From contig NC_091173.1 in NCBI RefSeq assembly GCF_040958095.1, forward strand, positions 21,321,033 to 21,385,032: 64,000 bases of DNA. Reading direction: 5' to 3'. Below the pieces are notes generated by a model. The model saw only the letters and a program-made list of their open reading frames with translations. It did no database searches and was not told the DNA's origin. Made by a program: the position numbers and the translations under genes. The DNA is from Procambarus clarkii (Eukaryota; Arthropoda; Malacostraca; Decapoda; Cambaridae). Each line of letters opens with the position of its first letter. Within the stretch, counting starts at the first letter, position 1. This document shows, in pieces, positions 48,401-57,400 of the stretch.

Positions 48401-51400
48401 ATAGAGTTAATCAAGTTAAATGCTTGATTAAACTCTAAATTAAAATAATTAAGATAATTCAAAATAAACTGTAAAGCAAGTCCTACTCACTCTTTAACAG
48501 TGACTGATGACTTAATTCCAGTTTTTTCATATTCAGCATCACTGTCAATTGTTTCTTTTTTCACCTCCTTTTTTACTTTATCCTCATCACTCTCATGGTC
48601 TAATCTCTTAACACCACCGAATATGGACGTAATTATTTTTCGTTTTGACACATCTTCAGGCGCTTTACTGTTTGGGTCACACGTTTTTCTTTTGCCTTTC
48701 CCTTCTTTAGTTCTATTATCAAGGACTTTCTTTTTATCTGCTTCTTCCTTGATTTCAGTTTTAATTAAACACAATGCACCATTTACACTAGATTTGGGCA
48801 CTTTGTCAATAAAGCTAAGGGGTATTGTACATGTGAGTTTTGGAACACCATTTTCATATTGTACCTGGGGTATGGGCACTTTTGGTTCTGCACTAACTAT
48901 GGGAGACTTACATAATTTATTCACTACAGGAGAGGTAATCGGCCTCCCCTCTAATCTGCTGTCCACCGAACTTGATTCACTTATGCCTCTACTTCTTTCT
49001 CTATCACTTTTCTCACTCATGTCTTTATTACTACCACTAACTTTTCTTGGATCACATACAGTTTTTGCTTTCTTATTCTTTTCCACTGGGTCCCTTTCCC
49101 TTCCCCCTTTGGTTTTCTTAACTGATGTGCTAAATGCCCGGTTCACTAGCGCCCCTTTGTCTCTGACAATGTCTACTTTTTGAGAACTACTTTGGCCTCG
49201 ACAAGGAGAGTGCATTTCATCCTCACTTTTGCTTGTTAATGATTCTAAACTTATGGCTTCACTAAGTCCACCACTTGGTCTTTTTACACTAGTCTTATTA
49301 GAAACACTAACAGAAGTCATGGGAGATACATGAGGGCTTGCCTGGACAGTTTTCACAGGACTAGGAGCAACTTTTGAATGATTCCTTAGGTGTCCTTGAA
49401 GGTGTACACCGAGAAGACGGTGCAACCCTGGATGGCATTTTTTCTGGTGATGTACTTTCTACATCTATAATTCTATCACTATCAGAATCAGAATCTATGT
49501 CAGATGGAACAAATTCCATGGATGTCGTTACACGTTTTGATTTTCCAGTCTCTGATTTGGCACCTATATGACTATCTTTCTTTGAGGAGTCAGATCTCTT
49601 CCTTGGTGGTTTTTTTGCAGACTCCCGGTACATTTGAAGAACACTGGTTTTGGGAGGTTTCTCCGACACTTTTGGTATGCCTTTACCAACACTAACAGAA
49701 CCATTCGAAGGCTGGGTTGCTCCAGGTTTCCTGGAAAAGATAGGCTCAAGATCTGAGTCACTGTCTGAGCATACTGGATGATTACTTGATGTCTTTGTCT
49801 TTGACGACCTGACCCTAGAGTCATGGTCCCTACCATGCTTTGGTGTCTGCCGCAACTCAGCAGAGACACGAGGAGTCGGCCGTGGATGAGGTTCCCCATC
49901 ATCTGAGGAGTCATCGTAGTGACCAACCTTCTCAGGTTTTCCTCGCCCTCTCACATCCACAACAGCCCTTGCACCACGAACAGAAGAATTAAATGCCGCG
50001 GGTGGCTTACTGATACGACGATCCCGCTTTTCTCTAGATGTTGGAGCAGGTACTGTAGCCTCGATGGGTGGGTTGCTCTCAGGCCTCAGACCAGGCCCAC
50101 CAGCAGGCGTCTTCATGAAACAACAGACAATATATAAATAAATCATAAGATACATTTAATATTTAATATTGTGAAATTAAGCTTATGTTTATGATTATGA
50201 GCATAATCCCATTTACAAAAGTTAATGGGATGGACTGACATACACCTGAAGATAAAAGGAGACCAGCACAGGAAATGAGGACTAAAGATAGAAGGACATC
50301 TATCCATTCACTCTTTCTAGACTTGGCAACAATCACAGAAAACATGCACCACCACAAACACTATATAGGTACAGCAATTATAGTATAATTTAAATACTAT
50401 AGCCAATATACAAATTTGTCAACATTTATCACGGCAAGACGTACAATTTACAAATCTTCATCAAATCTATGAACATCAAGGTACGTTCTCACTTGCAAGC
50501 TACAAGTACGACAAAAATAAAGAAAAAATGTAAATTACATTTTATACAAAGCTATAATGTTCACTCTCCTCAAATTAATGACATGTTACCAAGAGTATTT
50601 TAGGTCCTATTTCTTCTCTGTATTTGTAATTCACCACGTCATAAACAGATCATTATGAAGTGATCATTATCAAGTAGTGCAAGTGTTGTGTGTGTGTGCA
50701 AGCATACTGCATTTCACTTATAATACCCCAAAAATTGTAATTTTCAAGAAACCTGTTAGAAGTCTACTGGCTAGGATGGTTACAAAATTTTAATTGTGGC
50801 AGTTGTTAATGTGATAGACAACTATGCTACCAACAAATATACTGGTGATTGGATGGCTATATAATTCAAAACCAATCAGATGAAATGCAGCATCTTGCAG
50901 GCATCTGTGGATGCCAAATGTGGTATTAATTATGTCTCCACGTACATTTAAACAGAAATGAACTACTTAAAATAAATAAAACAGGCATGACAGCAGTTAA
51001 TGTAACTAGGAAGATGTGTACAGTAATATAGATATGAGGGGGAGCCTGCACCTAAGACTGGTACTCGGTGTCGCACATAAGAAAGGTACTAGATGTGTCG
51101 CACGTAAGAAAGGTACTAGATGTGTCGCACGTAAGAAAGGTACTAGATGTGTCGCATGTAAGAAAGGTACTAGATGTGTCGCATGTAAGAAAGATACTAA
51201 ATGTGTCACACACATGACTGGTACTAGATGTGTCGTACGTGAGAAAGGTAATAGATGCGGGAGAACGTATCACTGCCTGCCCTACCACTGACTTCCTCAC
51301 CCACTCTACTTCTAATAGCACATACCGTATACAAAGTTCATAATGAAAAGGTTGTCTTCCTTTCTTAATTTACGATGAAATATTTGTCGTAGTATTGCTT

Positions 51401-54400
51401 AATGTAATGTTTGTGGAGGTAAAATGTAATTTGTCAGTTTAATTCTATTGCTCTGATAAATACACTACTCTTGTTTTATCAAACTGGAGATATTTGACTA
51501 AAACTTCTGGTAGCAGATAATTTTGAATGAAATATTTACACATCTCTTGAACATGAACATCTGTTACAGAATTCTCTCTAAATTCGTGTATATCACAAAT
51601 TCACATATGTCAATTGCTTAATTTAGAAACCATACTTGTGATCGGTCCTGAGCCTTTTGTTGATGTGACGATGTGCATTGAATTTTGTAACGGGTTCATC
51701 AAAACTAACTTGAATTTGCTAAATGGATTTTGGGGTTCGGTCCCTGAGCCAATTATGTGCCTCTGTAACCCTTTCCACTTCTGCCAACAGGACTGGTATG
51801 GGGTGCATAATAAATGAACTATACTAACTGTTGTTTAAGCATCTTGTATATATATCTATGAAATGTTATAAATAAATGATGTTATAAATAAATGGTTATC
51901 ATATACCACTGACAATATATGGTATACTAATTATATTTTGCTTATTTATATTTTAAATAGGCTATACAAATAGCCTATTTGTACTAAAAGCAACAGTCAA
52001 CTCCTCTAGAACTATATGATGCTTTAAGTTTCTAAAACTCACACAAATAAATAAAATTAGAAGAAAAGAACAGCCAGTGTGACGTAAATATCATAGAGAG
52101 AGAAAGCACAAAGGTCCAAGGATGCGGTACATTATAACAAATGACAAGATTTAAAAAATGTATTATAACTGTATAAAGATAGAACAGAGGGGAAGTGTAC
52201 AAGTGAAAACAGACACATGGTTTATAAAAACCATGGTCCGGCTTCAGTGGAAGCCTTGGGAACCCTCGAGGATTCAGCAGAATCCCAGGTTACAATACTT
52301 TTGACAATGGCATGGCCTTGTTGTCTAAGGCATATGCTTGGGAGTACCCACAGCATAGGTTCGAATCTTCATCAAAGCTCCTACTGATTTTCTCATTGAT
52401 AAATAATTTTAATGTGATTTCTCTGTGCAGACACATGGTTTAATTGATGGGCCACCTATCAAGATGCAGGAAAATGACAATGCATTGTGCTAGACTGATT
52501 CAGATGTGCCATGGACACAAAAATTCATAAAACCAAATTGCACATGAAAGTGGAACGATAAATCAATTTGGTGATCAAAGTACACACAAACCTTTCAATA
52601 CTATGAAAATCCTGACATGTCATTAGCATTAATATTATTTTTAATTCCCTCTCATTTTTCATGAGCACCTTAATGAGGCCATTTCAGGCCATGTAAATGG
52701 CAAGTTTGGGTGACAGATATATGATTGATACTTCAAGATAAAATTTTCAAGCCTCTGTTTGACCAATAAATATTACACACAAAATTAATTAATGAAGCCA
52801 TAAAATGAGTAAACATTTTTATTTCAAAAATTAATTTCATATAATGAAACAATCTGTTGCCAATTAGCAAAATAGATGAGCTACACAAATATAATAAGTT
52901 ATGCACAGCAACAAAACTTATAATGAAGTGGAAAAAAAAGGAGCATGACCAACATAATGTAAGAAACGTACCCCCTGTGATAAAGGCGAACTGGTCTTCC
53001 TCGGTTGGATGAAGTTATCCAGCGTCCATGATGATTTCGATTTGTTCTCTTGAGGCTGAGGTAATGCAATTATCTTATTGGCACACATCTACAAAAAACA
53101 CACACACACACACGCACACGTGCACACACAGACACAGCCAGTTCCTGATGGTGCTTCCTAATATTCTTTGCCTAATTATGTCAAGAGTGTCCCACAGTGA
53201 GATTATGTGATTGGTGTCCCACAATCCATGAATGTACAGAGAAACTAGAAATTAAGGATGAGAGAAAGCAAATGACAGCCACCAGGTATGTATGGTCAGT
53301 TTCTTTACGAATGGTTAAGGGCTCTAGGAGGCAGTGTCGGTGGTGTCAAGTTTTGTCGTCTTCCCCAGAAATGGGGCAATGGCAGTAAATTAAATAAGGA
53401 AAGCCAGACTTTGAGGAGGTAAGTGGCAGCTGTTAGATTGACTTCAGAGGAAGTATGGAGTAGCCAAAAAAATAATGCAAAGAATGAAGGCTTGATCAGG
53501 ATATCACAGAGCAAAAGCAAAACTGACAAACAGGTGCAACAAATAATACAGGTTATAAAATAATGTAAATTAATACAAAGATTTGTTTCAGACATTGCTA
53601 AACAATAGTAACCTGACTAAGCTGTAGCCAAAGTACCAAAAAACAAACATATAAGGTTATAAGGTACAAGATCAAGAGATAGCAACCAACCCCAAATATC
53701 CAAAAATATCAGTGAAAAGATGGAAGAGTGATTACGTTCAGTGGTTGTGTATTAAGGAGGATATTACATCAAGAACTAACAAAGATAACTTAGTACAAAA
53801 CTTAATGCCAAGGTCACTGAAGTTAAATATGAATTTACCTTTAAGGAAAACATTACCAAGTACAGCACAGATAAATTGTACAACATACACATGAAAAACA
53901 CGAGCAAGCATCTGAACTGACACTCAGTAATGTTAAACTGATGGATAAAGAAAGTTTTAAGAATCTGACAATTAGCAAAGATCTTGTCAAAGGTAAGATC
54001 AAGAAAAATACAGCAGATAGGAAGATATGCAGAATAATGAGAATTTCTGAAATATTGAATAACATCTAGAATTTCAGGGAAACAACATAAATACCCAGTA
54101 TACTTCATATATGATGCATTCTGCAACATATATGAAGGAGTAAAACAATTAATTCCATGGCTAAAACAATGATGAAATAAAAATCATGGTTTGACAACAG
54201 ATTCTGAAGTGCAATGATGAGAGTTTGGAATATATATACAATTACCTAAGCCACAATCCTATCAGAATTAGGATTGTGGTTTAGGTTATTGCATATAACA
54301 TGCTACAATTGGCTAGTAATTAGTACAAATACTGTATGAAGAGGAAGACAGTCAATGAAATATATGTCAAGCAATGACTGGTGAGAACTTTGACATTTAT

Positions 54401-57400
54401 TGAATACATTCAGTGTGCAAATTGAAGATAAAGATTTTAACATATGAAAATTAAGCTTCAAAACAATGAAAGGAAGAGCGCCCAATAAATATTACTAAAG
54501 AAAATTAAAAGACTTCACTTCGATGTCAGAAGTACAAAGCAATGAGGCCAGATGGGATAATGCCCTGGATTTTGCAACAAATGTAGAGGAACTTTGTTAT
54601 CCAATCTGGAGCAGCTTCAAAGTCTTAAATCAAGACAAAGAAGCTGGATTGGCATTGGACAAATAATATACCAGTACTGTATATAAAATAGGGGAGATAG
54701 GAAGGACTCGCTAATAATTTAAGATGTTGTTAGGGACATTAGAGGAAAGTGAGTGAGACAGACAAGTGAGTGAGAAAGTGAAATGACAACTTGCTAACGA
54801 ACCATTTTAACTTCAATCAGCAAAATTCTGCATGTAAAAAATTTAACGAGTTTCTATAATAGTTACTCATTAAAGCAACAATTGTACGGGAGGGTTAAAT
54901 TTTTTATGAATTATAATTTTTTGAGCAGAATTTGGAAGACTAATTTGGAAATATCCAAATATTGGAAGTACATTATACAGAGCACTTCTACGTAAATGGA
55001 TAAAAAAATTCTCATTTGAAAAACTTCAGAAGGGAATTTTATACATGGAGGCAGGTCACTAATGGGGTTCCAGAAAGTTCGGGGCTGGCCAGAATATGTT
55101 CCTTATACTGTATATACCAATGATGTATATACCAATGATTCACCTAAGGCCCATAAGAAATTACATGAATATGTTTCCAGAACTTATAAATATTTTGAGT
55201 GAAGTTAATTCAGAAATCAGTATAACTAAGATGCCACAGAAGGGAAATAAGTACAGTACTGTATCTGTACTTTCTGGCAGTAAGTACAGCACTGTAGCTG
55301 TACTTTCTGGTGTTTATTTACCCTTCAGAATAGCCTTAAAGTATATTGCTGGATTAATGTTAAAGAAATTAGTTCCAATTTATGTCAGACCTAAACTGAT
55401 GTTTGCAGCTGTAGTATTGTGTCTGTACCAAAATAAATATACTGATGAAATATAAATTCTTCAGACATGCAACAAAAATGGATTTCAGAAATAGGCAATA
55501 TAATATCCAAATTTGATGACAAATAAGGAGGGATGTGGTGACCATAGACAACAGAAATTGTTAAAAGAATAAGAGAAAATAGAGGGAAGCATCTTTAAAT
55601 TAGAAATAAGCAGAACCAAAGCCAGAGTAAAATTGCTGGTCAACGGCCACTCGTAACAAAATAAATCTAGCATCATTTGAAAGTGTTCCACAAAACTAAA
55701 CCCAAAAATTATTTACAATACTGTACTTTTCAAATAGATTAATATGCAAATATAAAACACTAAAAATAAACCATATGTTCCAACATTTTGAACTTGTCAG
55801 GTCTGAGAAAAACGTTTATCTTATGCTTTTGTAAAGCTGATAAGAAGTGATAAAGTAGGACCAGATGTGTGTAAATTAGGCAACCAGAAAACACTGACGA
55901 TGGACAGTTCTTGGTTATTATTATTCAATCTTAGTGAAATATTGTATGGTATACAGTATTATGTTACTGGCACTAGATTAATATTCGGACTCTTATCGTA
56001 ATACTGTATATTTAAAGATACTACAGAGGAAGAAAAGATAATATAAACACAGTATTGGTATACTGTAATAATATACATCATACATGTTTAAATTGGCAGA
56101 ACTCCTTTAAAATAGCATAATATAAACACAGTATCTGCTCAATCCCCAGTGACAAGATTACCAATATCTTAAACTGGACTGCTGAAGTTTCTGTCAATTA
56201 CATTTTATTATTATCTCAACAGGTGTTGAATCCACAGATTTAACAGAGTTGTCATTTTATAGATAAACCTTCCCTTCAAATCACATATTAATTACTTACA
56301 AACTATGTTAAACATTTTTTAATCTATTTAATGGCATTAGTAACTTAGTGGCCGAGAACCAGCAACCTTACTCAACATGCAAACTGCAGCGGAAAAGTGT
56401 AAAAAGGAGAACAAGAAGTACTTTTTTTTTATCAACAGAGTTGTATATGGCTGGAATAAACTCTAGAAGACTGTTCTACAACTATTGAAAATTTTAAAAT
56501 TATTATATAAAATATAAAGAAGATAATGGAACACTGAGCATAGATCTTTATTTGTATACTAAATGCATAAAAACAAATAAGTATAACACACACACACACA
56601 CGTGATAGAACACAAAAACATGTGATGAAAAATTTGATAACATAAAAACACAGGAAGACGAATTAAAATCTACAAATCAGCACTGAAGCAAATAAAAATA
56701 TATTTTCCACCTGTTGCTATTCTGTTATCATATACAGTACAATACAGGTATATAATAAACACACATATACTGTACTAGTATGCTATCAAATATTTCATTA
56801 AATACTGCATGTGTATGCTATACTCAAGTATTCAAGACAACATTATGAATCAATTATCAACTATAATTAAGCAAATATTAATGCATTTGTTCATAGGTAA
56901 TGTGTAAAATGACAATGCCTCTGAACAAAATAAAATGTAGCAAGGGTTTATATTTTATACTCAAATTTATATAACAAAAATTATATATATATTACAGTAC
57001 TGAGAAGATAATTTAGTAATTTTTAGCTAATTGGTTGCTGCTACAGCTTTATATTAATCTAAGTATTTTCAATCATCTATTTACGTTGGATACATGTTTG
57101 GGCAGAGCATGAACTGCTGCGACTCACCGTGGGTGAGCACTCGGGTTGCTCGTCGTCAGACGCACTATTGGAAGACACATCTGAATCACTGGTATCATCT
57201 GAAGAGGAAGATTCCTCTGATGTCTTTGGTGAAATTGGTGACAGTGGGGGGATGGAGTTGGTAGGAGGCCCTATAGAAGACTGCAAATGACTAGCAGGAG
57301 TACCAAACTGGGCTGAGCTGGACACCGGCCTGCTGTTTGTTGTATCACTGACCCTTGTCTGTTAAATGAAGTACATTAACCATATTATACAATGAATATG

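Larger units (their letters stand above)
50111..52971 (-). other. AFF intron 5
   Basis: 2.86 kb; 27-bp minisatellite, dispersed repeat 51620-51835, SINE 52310-52440. Confidence 0.8.
53089..57127 (-). other. AFF intron 4
   Basis: 4.04 kb; (CA)n at the 3' end, the decayed antisense LINE, and AT-rich DNA at 56521-57127. Confidence 0.8.

Noticed and set aside
48500-49183. 227-codon + strand frame
   Set aside because: Antisense shadow of the Ser/Lys-rich AFF central exon; biased Phe/Ser/Leu composition, no motif.
55096-55455. 119-codon + strand frame as an independent gene
   Set aside because: Part of the decayed LINE; the NYMNMFPEL segment aligns with the RT YMNMFADD motif.
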